This document shows positions 25,344 to 33,995 of a stretch of 64,000 nt of DNA, piece by piece. How positions within the stretch are numbered: the stretch's first letter is position 1; each line of letters begins with the position of its first letter. The DNA lies in NCBI RefSeq assembly GCF_014279595.1, contig NZ_CP047943.1:310001-374000 (forward strand). The letters are read 5' to 3'. The position numbers and the translations under genes were made by a program. This DNA is from Synechococcus sp. RS9909 (lineage in GTDB: Bacteria; Cyanobacteriota; Cyanobacteriia; PCC-6307; Cyanobiaceae). Under the pieces are notes generated by a model that saw nothing but the letters and a program-made list of their open reading frames with translations, had not been told where the DNA came from and ran no database searches.

Positions 25344-25895
25344 TCACCACCCCTCCAGCAACCGCTCTGCGTCCCGGGCCGACTGCTCGAGTGCATTAAA
25401 CCAGTACTCCTGAAGCATGGGCTTGAGTTCGCTGGCTACCACGTCGGTGAACCAGTTTCGGCTGGAGCGGCCCGCCAGGCTCTGGTGGGGGGGGTGGCGT
25501 AGCTGTGACCAATGCAGAAGGCCTGACCGATGCGGCTGTCGGCGCTGATGATGGCGTTGAGCTGCTTCAGGCGCTGCCCGATCTCCCGGGCGGCGCTTTC
25601 CTCCATCTGCTTCTGGTTCACCACCCAGGTGCCCCAGGGCTCGCTTCGGCTGGGCTCGAGGTCGATGAAGGCGAAGCGGCGGCGCAGGGTCAGATCCACC
25701 ATGGCCAGGGAGCGGTCGGCGGTGTTCATGGTGCCGATCACAAACAGGTTTTCAGGCACGTGCACGGGGCGGTTTACGCCATCGACATCGTGGTAGCAGA
25801 GCTCCATCGCCTCAAAGAGGGGTGCGCTTGACGGCCTCAAGGAGGGTGAGCAGCTCCCCAAAGATTTGGGCGGGGTTGCCGCGGTTGCCGCTGGC
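25344..25895 (-). pseudogene. McrB-type AAA+ ATPase remnant, truncated and frameshifted
   Basis: Three frames together reconstruct the C-terminal part of an McrB-like GTPase: NRGNPAQIFGELLTLLEA (about 25840-25895), then after a frame change MELCYHDVDGVNRPVHVPENLFVIGTMNTADRSLAMVDLTLRRRFAF, and after a second change at an eight-base C tract (25484-25493 region) HQSLAGRS through RDAERLLEGW, ending at the stop 25344-25346. Adding one C to the tract restores the last junction. The P-loop and N-terminal half are absent. McrB works with McrC in type IV restriction; no mcrC is seen. Non-functional remnant. Confidence 0.75.
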
Positions 25896-26126
25896 CTGTC
25901 CCATGACCTGATCGTCGGTCTGCTGGATCGCCATGCCGCCCGCGACTGGGGCGACCTCGATGCCGAGGACAAGGCGGCCAATGACTCCGATCACAGCTAC
26001 GCAGAAGGGCGCCTGTTCTCCAGCTACGACATCCCCGAGCACGGAACCATTTGGGTGATCACGGAAGACCTGCGCAGCGAAGGCGGCGGCCCGATCACCA
26101 CCGCGCTGTTCCCCGAGGACTACTGA
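25866..26126 (+). CDS. small protein like plasmid/RM-associated 'subunit M' ORFans, N-terminus lost
   Basis: The recognisable part is LLDRHAARDWGDLDAEDKAANDSDHSYAEGRLFSSYDIPEHGTIWVITEDLRSEGGGPITTALFPEDY. This matches the C-terminal two thirds of a widespread small protein often labelled type I restriction subunit M, whose real role is unknown. The usual beginning (a TPGA-type segment) is missing; upstream sequence belongs to the McrB remnant on the other strand. It therefore looks like a 5'-truncated gene; any start (TTG 25866) would be accidental. The two broken genes meet at about 25866-25920. Confidence 0.5.
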   Translation: MGGVAAVAAGLSHDLIVGLLDRHAARDWGDLDAEDKAANDSDHSYAEGRLFSSYDIPEHGTIWVITEDLRSEGGGPITTALFPEDY

Positions 26127-26193
26127 GCACCGGGAAGCCTGGGCAGCACCAAAACAACCGTGCTAGTACAGGTGTACGCATCTGAAGCGGTTC

Positions 26194-26478
26194 ATGGGTG
26201 TCCCTCTGCCCCGGCCAGCGGCCCTGGTCGCCCGACTCAAAACCCCACCCGAAGAGTGGCCCTACCTCGATGAGGGCACCCTGGTGAAAACCCGCAGCCG
26301 CAAGGTCTGCATGACCTGCCACTGGTTCAGGCATCACGCCGGCGTCAACTGCATCCCGGTGCTGACCTGCCAGCTGCACCAGGGTCTGATCGCCCATGGC
26401 GAGCACCTGTTGAGCCGCTGCCAGGGCTGGACTGACGACATGGTCCGCCAGAACGGCTGGGCGCCGGAGGTGTCCTGA
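26194..26478 (+). CDS. small Cys-rich picocyanobacterial protein
   Basis: 94 residues from ATG 26194. Four cysteines are arranged VCMTCHWFRHHAGVNCIPVLTC (C-x2-C, 11 residues, C-x5-C) with several His, like a small zinc-binding knuckle. The N-terminus is proline-rich. Proteins of this type are annotated in picocyanobacteria as hypothetical (sometimes mislabelled galactose oxidase). Function unknown. It is followed 10 bp later by the DUF1651 gene in the same direction. Confidence 0.55.
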   Translation: MGVPLPRPAALVARLKTPPEEWPYLDEGTLVKTRSRKVCMTCHWFRHHAGVNCIPVLTCQLHQGLIAHGEHLLSRCQGWTDDMVRQNGWAPEVS

Positions 26479-26488
26479 GCAGCGCTCA

Positions 26489-26779
26489 ATGGACGTCGTC
26501 GACCGGCCCGGTCGTCCGCCGCTCTCGCCTCAGGAGGGCTGGATCAGCGATGGCCGGCAGGTGCTCCACTTCAAGCCGCTCCGCTACGACCGCTGGAGCC
26601 AGGCCCTTGAGGTGACACTCGGGGAGGAGATGCCTGCCGGGGAGCCACCGCTGCTGAAGAGCAGTAAGGAGATCACCCGTGAGCAGGCCATCAAGCTGTG
26701 GAGGCAAAAGCGCCAGCAAGGCTGGTGGACCAGTGGGCCGCAGTGGCAGCTGCAGAAGAGATGCCAAGGCACGAGCTAG
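26489..26779 (+). CDS. DUF1651 family protein
   Basis: 96 residues. The family pattern is clear: EGWISDGRQVLHFKPLRYD near the start, GEPPLLKSSKEITREQAIKLWRQKRQQGW in the second half and a final W-x2-GPQW. DUF1651 proteins are small, multicopy and, to my knowledge, typical of Synechococcus and Prochlorococcus, so this is a good host marker. No molecular function is known. Confidence 0.75.
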   Translation: MDVVDRPGRPPLSPQEGWISDGRQVLHFKPLRYDRWSQALEVTLGEEMPAGEPPLLKSSKEITREQAIKLWRQKRQQGWWTSGPQWQLQKRCQGTS

Positions 26780-26815
26780 CTAGCACTGCCTTGCAATAAG
26801 CAAGTTGGCTCTACA

Positions 26816-27691
26816 GTGAATCATTGTCCATTGATAAGTGACTTGGAAAAAGATCGTATCGAGAGCCTCATGAGCGAATTCGAGCTCCATGCGCAGTGTC
26901 ACGAGGATGGTGTGGAGTATTGGCTAGCACGAGATCTGCAGCACCTTCTTGGCTATGGCGAATGGCGAAGCTTCTGCGGTGTAATGTCAAAGGCAAGGAC
27001 AGCATGCGAAATATCTGGCAAGGCGGTAAAAGACCATTTTGTTGAAGTCACCAAAATGGTCAAACTTGGGTCTGGCAGCGAGCGGCAGATTGACGATCTC
27101 ATGCTGACCCGACTTGCCTGTTATCTCATTGCGCAAAACGGAGATAGCAGCAAGCCGCAGATCGCATTTGCCCAAAGCTACTTTGCAGCTCAAACCCGTC
27201 GGGCCGAGTTGATCGAAAAGCGGCTCTTAGAATCTGAGCGGTTGACGGCTCGCCAAAAGCTTAGCTCGACCGAGAAAGAGCTTTCTCAAATTATATTTGA
27301 ACAGACAGGCGACGAGAAGGGGTTTGCCCTTATCAGGAGCAAAGGTGATCAGGCCCTTTTCGGGAAGAACACCAAAGCCATGAAATCCCAGTGGAAAGTC
27401 CCCGAAGGGCGACCTTTAGCGGACTTTGCGCCTACAATTATCCTCAAGGCCAAAGACTTTGCGGCTGAAATAACGATATTTAATTCAAAGGCTAACGATC
27501 TAAAGACAGAGCCGGAGATCTCTTCAGAGCATGTTACCAATAACAGTGCGGTGCGCGAGACTCTGCTTCAGAGGGGTATTCGGCCTGAAGCCTTGCCAGC
27601 AGAAGAAGATATCAGGAAGGTAGAGCGTCGTATTGCTTCGGAAGACAAAAGCATCGTCAAGACAGCCGAATCCTTGCCTGGTGATCAATAA
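26816..27691 (+). CDS. dinD: DNA damage-inducible protein D homologue
   Basis: 291 residues from GTG 26816; an ATG at 26870 (MSEFELHAQCHEDG) would shorten it by 18 residues. The BRO/DinD-like N-terminus (HEDGVEYWLARDLQHLLGYGEWRSF) is followed by ARTACEISGKAVKDHFVEVTKMVKLGSGSERQIDDLMLTRLACYLIAQNGD and AQSYFAAQTRRAELIEKR, all characteristic of DinD. E. coli DinD is SOS-induced and inhibits RecA filament function. GC is lower than in neighbours. No clear LexA box was identified upstream. It may act as a RecA modulator in the element's own recombination or defence. Confidence 0.85.
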   Translation: MNHCPLISDLEKDRIESLMSEFELHAQCHEDGVEYWLARDLQHLLGYGEWRSFCGVMSKARTACEISGKAVKDHFVEVTKMVKLGSGSERQIDDLMLTRLACYLIAQNGDSSKPQIAFAQSYFAAQTRRAELIEKRLLESERLTARQKLSSTEKELSQIIFEQTGDEKGFALIRSKGDQALFGKNTKAMKSQWKVPEGRPLADFAPTIILKAKDFAAEITIFNSKANDLKTEPEISSEHVTNNSAVRETLLQRGIRPEALPAEEDIRKVERRIASEDKSIVKTAESLPGDQ

Positions 27692-27871
27692 GGGTTTTTG
27701 CGATGCAGTCTGTTGGCTCCAGAGCCTGCCGGGCGTTTGGCACGACCTGCCGATGACCTCCCTGATCCACGTGGGCATGAAGCTGCTGACGCCCGATCAG
27801 GACTCAGGGCTGGGGATCGAGGCGGAGTACCAGGAGGCGGTGCGGTTGCATGGTGCCGGAGGTAGGAAGCC

Positions 27872-28930
27872 ATGACCCTCTGGCTGATCCGCGCCGGATC
27901 CCGCGGCGAACACGAACAGAAGTTCCTTGATGAAGGCAGGGTCTATGTGGCCTGGGACGGCCTGGACGCTGATCTTGGAGCTTTACCTGATCGCGAGGGT
28001 TTGATCCGCGAATTAGAGGTGCGCTTCCCAGACGAGAAGGCCAAGGCGCTGATGAATTGGTCATCCCAGATCTGGCCGTTTGCCCATGGGATGCAAAGCG
28101 GCGACTGGGTGGTGATGCCCTCGAAGCTGCAATCCGGTCTCTACTTCGGGGAGCTGACTGGGGACTATCACTTTGAGGCGGCAGGACCGAATCCTTACTA
28201 CCACTGGCGATCGATCAATTGGTTCAGCGGCCTGATCCCCCGCAGCGTCTTCCCCCAGGACCTCCTCTATTCCTTCGGGGCGTTCATGACGATCTGCCGG
28301 GTGCAACGTAATGACGCTGAGGCCAGGGTCAAGGCGATGGCCGCAACCAACTGGCAGGCCGAGGGTGTTGCAGCCTCTGCTCCCCGCATGCCGCAGACAC
28401 TTCAGGAAGGTTCTGATCGTGCAGGGGTTCCAGAAACCGGTGACGTCAATCTCGAAGAGCTGGCCGGTGATCAGATTGAGCGTTTGATCGAGGCGCGCTT
28501 CAAGGGGCACGAACTGGCAACGTTGGTGGAAGCGATTCTCCAGGCGGAGGGCTACGCCACCTATCGCAGCCCGGCAGGTGCCGATGGCGGTGCCGACATC
28601 CTTGCCGGGGGTGGGGAACTGGGTTTCGAGAAGCCGCAGATCTGCATCGAGGTCAAGTCAGGCTCCGATCCAGTGGATCGCCCGACGGTCGACAAGCTGA
28701 TCGGCGCCGGACAGAAGTTCGGGGCGGAGACCTGCCTGTTCGTGAGCTGGGGTGGCTTCAAGCCGAATGTCCAGAAGGAGCTGGCACGGGACTTTTTCCG
28801 CGTTCGGCTGTGGAGTCGCAAGGAGCTGCTCGAGAAGCTCTTTGCTCATTACGACAAGCTCCCTGAAGACCTTCGCCTGGCGTTGCCACTGAAGAGGGTC
28901 TGGATGGTGGCCAATCAGGGGCTGGATTGA
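27872..28930 (+). CDS. Mrr-type restriction endonuclease
   Basis: 352 residues. Residues 1-150 form an EVE/PUA-like or winged N-terminal domain (TLWLIRAGSRGEHEQKFLDEGRVYVAWDGLD, then GDWVVMPSKLQSGLYFGELTGDYHF) that may read modified bases. The C-terminal Mrr_cat domain (about 195-330) has GADGGADILAGGG and CIEVKSGSDPVDRPTVDKLIGAGQKFGAETCLFVSWGGF: the D...(E)xK residues of the PD-(D/E)xK site are intact. Mrr enzymes cut DNA bearing foreign methylation. It is co-directional with, and 211 bp upstream of, the BREX operon, and may complement it by attacking modified phage DNA. Confidence 0.8.
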   Translation: MTLWLIRAGSRGEHEQKFLDEGRVYVAWDGLDADLGALPDREGLIRELEVRFPDEKAKALMNWSSQIWPFAHGMQSGDWVVMPSKLQSGLYFGELTGDYHFEAAGPNPYYHWRSINWFSGLIPRSVFPQDLLYSFGAFMTICRVQRNDAEARVKAMAATNWQAEGVAASAPRMPQTLQEGSDRAGVPETGDVNLEELAGDQIERLIEARFKGHELATLVEAILQAEGYATYRSPAGADGGADILAGGGELGFEKPQICIEVKSGSDPVDRPTVDKLIGAGQKFGAETCLFVSWGGFKPNVQKELARDFFRVRLWSRKELLEKLFAHYDKLPEDLRLALPLKRVWMVANQGLD

Positions 28931-29141
28931 GCTGGTCTGGCCGAAATCGTCATCCAGCAACAATGCATCTATGCATGCGCTGCATAAAACCAGTGCCGAC
29001 AGATTCTTCCGGTGGCTGGGCTCACTACACCGGCTGCCAGAAGGTGCAAACTGATGAAGACTGCTGCTGAGCTGCATGCGCACCCAATCGCAGTGCGGCC
29101 TTCACCAGGGCCTTCCCAGGGCAGCCCAGACCATCAGCTGC
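28931..29141 (+). promoter_or_regulatory. leader region of the BREX operon with ATGCAT palindromes
   Basis: The 211-bp gap before the BrxA-like gene contains ATGCAT at 28963-28968 and 28971-28976 followed by TGCATAAAA at 28981, giving a dense cluster of dyad symmetry and the only AT-rich spot in the gap. It could be the operator/promoter of the BREX operon. No WYL-type BrxR regulator gene is found nearby. Assignment is positional; no confident -35/-10 pair was found. Confidence 0.3.
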
Positions 29142-29954
29142 ATGCCTGCCCGCCGTTCAAAACCCAAGCCCCCAAAGGCCCAAAACGCCAAAGGCGACCT
29201 GACGGCCCAGGGCTTCCGGGTGGCCGACAGCGGCCCCCACACCAGCAAGACGCTGATGCTCCAGGAACTGGAGACCCTTCTGGCGGCGGTCCCGGATGAC
29301 GCTCCGGCCAAGGCCTACCGAGCAGCAATCGTGGAGGAGAACGTGCTGGGCAAGCGCACCCTCTCCACGCGCAAGGAAACCGCCTCCCGGCTGACGGCCC
29401 TGCACGCCCTTGACCCCACCAAGCCCCTGTTTCGGGTGCTGCGCCGGCTCTGGGACGTGGAACCCGCTGCCCGGCCCCAGCTGGCACTGCTCAATGGCCT
29501 GGCCCGCGACCCGCTGCTGATGGCAACCAGAGAGCAGGTGATGGGGATGGCCGCGGGCCAACAGGTCCAGCGCTCCGAGATGGTGGCGGCGGTACAGGGT
29601 TTCACCCACGACCGCCTCAGCGCCAAGGTGCTCGATGCGGTAGCCCGCAACACCGCCAGCAGCTGGACCCAGAGCGGCCACCTCAAGGGCAAGGTCAAAA
29701 AGCTGCGCCAGCCCCTCCAGCCTCACCCCGTCGCCCTCGCTCTGGCGATGTGGCTGGGCTACGCCAGCGGCAAACGCGGCAAGGCGCTGCTCAACACCCC
29801 CTGGGCCAGGGCGCTCGACACTTCAAACTCAGGGCTGCTGGAACTGGCGGAGCAGGCCAAACGCCTCGGACTACTCAAGCTCTCGCATGGAGCTGGGGTG
29901 GTGTCGATCGATCCCAGTGGCTTGGATCCACTCCACGGAGGCCAGCAGTCATGA
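29142..29954 (+). CDS. brxA: BrxA-like BREX protein (DUF1819-type, by position)
   Basis: 270 residues from ATG 29142, chosen because the codons upstream show no conserved character. It is basic, mostly helical: an extended N-tail (RSKPKPPKAQNAKGDL), then TSKTLMLQELETLLAAVP, RKETASRLTALHALDP and LFRVLRRLWDVEPAARPQLALLNGLARDPLLMATR. This pattern of helices followed by a small winged end agrees with BrxA, a DNA-binding BREX component. The family assignment leans on position immediately before brxB; it is longer than the roughly 200-residue E. coli protein. Its stop overlaps the brxB start (ATGA). Confidence 0.7.
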   Translation: MPARRSKPKPPKAQNAKGDLTAQGFRVADSGPHTSKTLMLQELETLLAAVPDDAPAKAYRAAIVEENVLGKRTLSTRKETASRLTALHALDPTKPLFRVLRRLWDVEPAARPQLALLNGLARDPLLMATREQVMGMAAGQQVQRSEMVAAVQGFTHDRLSAKVLDAVARNTASSWTQSGHLKGKVKKLRQPLQPHPVALALAMWLGYASGKRGKALLNTPWARALDTSNSGLLELAEQAKRLGLLKLSHGAGVVSIDPSGLDPLHGGQQS

Positions 29955-30508
29955 GCCGGATCGATGAACTGGCGGCGCAGTACGCAGACCACATCACCGT
30001 GCCCTGGCAGCAGGGCCTACCCGCTGCCAACCGGGTGGTGATGCTCGTTTACGAGAAGGAGCTGGAGCGGCACCTGCGGGCCAAGCTGCTCGAGTTCGAG
30101 CAGGCCACCAAGACCGCCGGGCATGGCTGGCAGTTGGTCGACCTCACCACCGCCTTCGCGGAGTGGATGGGGGCAATGAAGTACCGCGACGAGTACTTCG
30201 AGCGGCCCGATGACATCCGCCTCAAGCTCGATTCCAGCTTCCTGCGCCACGTGGCGGACCTGATCAAAGCCCAGCTCAGCCAGGCGAGTGAGAACGACGT
30301 GGTGGCGCTACTCGGGGCCGGGAGCCTGTTTGGCTTCCTGCGGCTCTCGGATGTGATCAAAGAAGTGGAACGCGAGATCCAGGGCCGTCTGGTCGTGTTC
30401 TTCCCCGGTCAGAAAGACGGCAACAACTACCGGCTGCTCGATGCCCGAGACGGCTGGAACTACATGGCGGTGGGCATCTCCCGTCATCACACAGGAGCGG
30501 TGGCATGA
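29951..30508 (+). CDS. brxB: BrxB (DUF1788) BREX protein
   Basis: 185 residues. The opening RIDELAAQYADHITVPWQQGLPAANRVVMLVYEKELERHLRAKLLEFEQATKTAGHGWQLVDLT and the end IQGRLVVFFPGQKDGNNYRLLDARDGWNYMAVGI are typical of DUF1788/BrxB. BrxB is essential for BREX in several systems and associates with PglZ and BrxC, but its activity is not defined. Four-base ATGA overlaps on both sides couple it to brxA and brxC. Confidence 0.88.
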   Translation: MSRIDELAAQYADHITVPWQQGLPAANRVVMLVYEKELERHLRAKLLEFEQATKTAGHGWQLVDLTTAFAEWMGAMKYRDEYFERPDDIRLKLDSSFLRHVADLIKAQLSQASENDVVALLGAGSLFGFLRLSDVIKEVEREIQGRLVVFFPGQKDGNNYRLLDARDGWNYMAVGISRHHTGAVA

Positions 30509-33500
30509 GCCAAAAAATCTTTGAGACCCTGCAGCGCGACCCGCGCTCCAGCCCGCTGGCCAACAACGGCCAGGCACGCATCACCACACTCGACGACGAC
30601 AACTCCCGCATCGAGCTGGAAGGTGAGCTGACCACCTTCGTCTGCGACGGCCAGTACGGCCAGGCGATGGAGCGGATCCTGCAGAGCTACCTGGCGCAGC
30701 AGGGCCAGGCCCGCCAGAACTGTGCCTGGGTATCGGGGTTCTTCGGGAGCGGTAAGTCGCACCTGCAGAAGATGCTCGGCCACCTCTGGGCCAACACCGA
30801 GGTGAGCTCGGGCAAGCGAGCTCGCGATCTGGTTCTGGAACTCCCAGATGGCGTGAGGGACCAGTTCCGCGAGCTCGACACGCTCGCCGCAAGAAGTGGC
30901 AAGCCGCTGATGGCGGCCAGTGGCGCCATGCCCTCCGGAGCCAAGGACGCGGTGCGCAAGACCGTGCTGGCGATCCTGCTCAAAGCGGTGGGCATGCCCG
31001 AGAAGGTGCCCCAGGCACGCTTCTGTTTCTGGCTGCGGGAGAAGGGCTACCTCGATGCCGTTAAATCCACCGTCGAGGCAGATGGAACTCTTTGGCTGGA
31101 AGAGCTTGATGAGCTCTACGTCAGCCCGTTGATCGCTGGGGCTGTGCTGGAGCAAGACCCCGACTTCGCTGCTGGCAATCGGGAAGCCCGCGATGTGATC
31201 CGCCAGCAGTTCCCCAACAGCGACGGCGACATCACCACCGCCGAATTCGTGCAGCTGGCCCGTAAGGCCTTGTCGCCCGATGGCGGCGAGCTGCCCCACA
31301 CGATGCTCGTGCTCGATGAGGTGCAGCAGTACATCGGCGACTCCAACGACCGTGCCACCGACTTCGTGGAACTGGCCGAGGCACTGCAGACCGAACTCGA
31401 TAGCCGCGTGATGTTGGTTGCCTCCGGGCAGTCGGCGCTGTCGTCGGAAACGCCACAGCTGCAGAAGCTCAAAGACCGCTTCCGCGTCACGGTGCAGCTC
31501 TCAGACACCGACGTGGAAACGGTGATCCGCAAGGTGATCCTGCAGAAGCGGGCCGATGCCCAGGCCGATGTGCAGCAGGTGCTGGAGACCAATGCCGGCG
31601 AGGTGTCCAAGCAGCTGGAAGGCAGCCTGATCAAGGAGCGCTCGGAGGACCGCCAGGTGGCCGTTGCCGACTACCCGCTGCTGCCCACCCGCCGCCGCTT
31701 CTGGGAGGAATGCTTCCGCAGCGTCGATGTGGCCGGCACCAACAGCCAGCTGCGCTCCCAGCTGCGCATCATTTTTGACGCGGTCAAAGACATCGCCGAG
31801 GAAGACCTGGGCCGGGTGATCACCGGCGATGTGTTGTTCCAAGCGATGGGGCCCGACCTGGTGAACTCGGGTGTGCTGCTCAACGAGCTCAACAACCGCA
31901 TCTCCGGGCTGGATGACGGCAGCGAGGAGGGCAAACTCAAGCAGAGCCTCTGCGGCTTGGCCTTCCTGATCAGCCGGCTGCCGCGGGAGCAGGGGGCCGA
32001 CAAGGGCATCCGAGCCACGGCCCGCACCCTGGGCGATCTAATGGTGCCCGACCTGCGCAAGGACAGCGGCCCGCTGCGCAATCAGATCGCCGGCCTGCTG
32101 GAGGCGATGGCAGAAGACGGCACCTTGATGAAGGTGGGTGAGCAGCCGGGGCTGGAGGAATACCGCCTCCAGACCACTGAGGGTGCCCAGTGGCAGCGCT
32201 TGTTTGACGAGAAGCGCCAGGCGGTCCGCAGTGACACCAACGAGGTGAACACGTTCCGTGAGCAGCTCCTGGGGGCTGAACTGCAGAAGGAACTCAAGGC
32301 TGTGCGCCTCCTACATGGCGACGCCAAGATTTCCCGTTCGATCGTTCCATGGGTCAATCCTGAGCCCCCTGCGCCATCGAATGAGCAGGTGGTGGTGTGG
32401 GTACGCGACGGCTGGGGCTGCAGTGAGAAGGAGGTGCGAGAAGCAGCTCGCGAGGCCGGAACCGATGACCCCGTGCTCCACGTGTTCCTGCCACGCCGCA
32501 ATGCGGAGGAACTCAGGAGCCGGATCATCGACGCCACGGCGGCCAGGCGGGTGCTTGGTCACTACAACCCGACAACACCAGAGGGCAAAGAAGCACGGCA
32601 GGCGATGCAGAGCCGCCTGAGCCGGGCAGAGGAAGACTGCAACGAGCTGATCGCTGATGTGATCGCCAATGCGCTGGTGCTCAAGGGCGGCGGCATCGAG
32701 GAGTACGGCACCAAGCTGGGCGAAAAATTGCAGGCGGCAGCGAACGAGTCATCGCTCGCCAGGCTGTTCCCGGAGTTCCCCAAAGCCGATCACGGCAGCT
32801 GGGGCACAGCCGTCAAGCGCGCCAAGGAGGGCAGCGACTCGCCGCTGGGCGTCGTCGGCCACCAGGGCAGCAACGACAGTCACCCAGTGGCTCGCCAGGT
32901 GATTAATTCCATTGGTGGCGGAAAGGAGGGAACCAACATCCGCGTCGAGCTACGCATCGCCCCGTTCGGCTGGCCGCAGGATGCGATCGATGCGGTGCTG
33001 CTGGCGTTGCATCGCGATGGCACCCTCAGCGCCAAAGACAGCCAGAACAACCCGATCGCAGTCGGCCAGCTCGATCAGCAGAGCCTGGGCAAGGCTCGCT
33101 TTTACCTGCAGGAGGTGCGCCTCACCACCCGCGAAAAGCTGGCGGTACGTGGCGTCTTTGGCATCGCCAGCGTCAGCGCCAATCAGGGGCAAGAGGAAGC
33201 CAAGGCAGTCGAGTTCCTCGATGCCATCGAGAACCAGGTGGCGCAATCCGGGGGTGAGCCGCCCCTGCCGCAACCGGTCAGCGCTGGCCTGATTAAGCAA
33301 CTGCGCAGCCTCAGCGGCGCGGAGCAGCTCAAGGCGATCCTGGATGCCAAGGAGCAGTTGCAGGAGCTGTGGGATCAAGCCTGCAGCCTGGTGGACCGCA
33401 AGCAGAAGCGTTGGCCCAGTTGGGAGAGCCTGACTGGTCTGCTTCATCAAGCCCAAGGTCTTGAGATCCATGGGGAGCTGGCCCCCCAGGTGGAAGCGAT

Positions 33501-33990
33501 CCGTTCCCATCGCTCATTGCTCGACCCCACCACCGACTTTGTGGCCCCGCTGCTGCAGCAACTGGAGCAGGCGCTGGCCGTTGAACTGGAGCAGGCCCAG
33601 CAACAGTTCAGCCAGGTGGTGGCAGCTGAGCTGCAACAGCTGCAAGCCAGTGCCGAATGGCAGGGCCTGCCGGAAGCGGAGCGCGACCGCATCAGCCAGA
33701 GCCTGCAGTTACCGGCCACGGCTCCGGCGGCTGAGCCTGTTGAGCGGAGCCAGTTGCTGGAAGCGCTCCAGCAACGTTCCATCACTGGACGCAAAGAGCA
33801 GGCCGAGAGCGTGCCCACGCGTTTTGCCAAGGCCCGCACGGCAGCGGCCAAGGCACTGGAGCCCTCCACCCAGGCCCTCAGGCTCAATAGCGGGGTGATC
33901 AAAGACGCAGCAGCACTCGATGCCTGGTGGGCGGCTGAGCGTCAGAAGCTCGCTACCGCTCTCGAAAACGGTCCGATCCAGATCAACTGA
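30505..33990 (+). CDS. brxC: BrxC, BREX P-loop ATPase
   Basis: 1161 residues, normal for type 1 BREX BrxC (about 1200). Walker A is GFFGSGKS at residues 78-85; Walker B MLVLDE at 267-272 is followed by VQQYIGDSNDRATDFVELAEAL. An arginine-rich AAA+ part (RRRFWEECFRSVDVAG) and a long helical C-terminal half rich in Gln/Glu (about 900-1110) follow. BrxC is an AAA+ NTPase required for both host methylation and phage exclusion. It starts within the brxB stop (ATGA) and ends 5 bp before the first pglX. Confidence 0.93.
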   Translation: MSQKIFETLQRDPRSSPLANNGQARITTLDDDNSRIELEGELTTFVCDGQYGQAMERILQSYLAQQGQARQNCAWVSGFFGSGKSHLQKMLGHLWANTEVSSGKRARDLVLELPDGVRDQFRELDTLAARSGKPLMAASGAMPSGAKDAVRKTVLAILLKAVGMPEKVPQARFCFWLREKGYLDAVKSTVEADGTLWLEELDELYVSPLIAGAVLEQDPDFAAGNREARDVIRQQFPNSDGDITTAEFVQLARKALSPDGGELPHTMLVLDEVQQYIGDSNDRATDFVELAEALQTELDSRVMLVASGQSALSSETPQLQKLKDRFRVTVQLSDTDVETVIRKVILQKRADAQADVQQVLETNAGEVSKQLEGSLIKERSEDRQVAVADYPLLPTRRRFWEECFRSVDVAGTNSQLRSQLRIIFDAVKDIAEEDLGRVITGDVLFQAMGPDLVNSGVLLNELNNRISGLDDGSEEGKLKQSLCGLAFLISRLPREQGADKGIRATARTLGDLMVPDLRKDSGPLRNQIAGLLEAMAEDGTLMKVGEQPGLEEYRLQTTEGAQWQRLFDEKRQAVRSDTNEVNTFREQLLGAELQKELKAVRLLHGDAKISRSIVPWVNPEPPAPSNEQVVVWVRDGWGCSEKEVREAAREAGTDDPVLHVFLPRRNAEELRSRIIDATAARRVLGHYNPTTPEGKEARQAMQSRLSRAEEDCNELIADVIANALVLKGGGIEEYGTKLGEKLQAAANESSLARLFPEFPKADHGSWGTAVKRAKEGSDSPLGVVGHQGSNDSHPVARQVINSIGGGKEGTNIRVELRIAPFGWPQDAIDAVLLALHRDGTLSAKDSQNNPIAVGQLDQQSLGKARFYLQEVRLTTREKLAVRGVFGIASVSANQGQEEAKAVEFLDAIENQVAQSGGEPPLPQPVSAGLIKQLRSLSGAEQLKAILDAKEQLQELWDQACSLVDRKQKRWPSWESLTGLLHQAQGLEIHGELAPQVEAIRSHRSLLDPTTDFVAPLLQQLEQALAVELEQAQQQFSQVVAAELQQLQASAEWQGLPEAERDRISQSLQLPATAPAAEPVERSQLLEALQQRSITGRKEQAESVPTRFAKARTAAAKALEPSTQALRLNSGVIKDAAALDAWWAAERQKLATALENGPIQIN

Positions 33991-33995
33991 TCCCC

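Noticed and set aside
27633-27875. Small frame between dinD and the Mrr gene (ending SLPGVWHDLPMTSLIHVG...)
   Set aside because: It could be a 40-residue protein from ATG 27753 whose stop overlaps the Mrr start, but no family or ribosome site supports it; it may be a remnant. Left unannotated.
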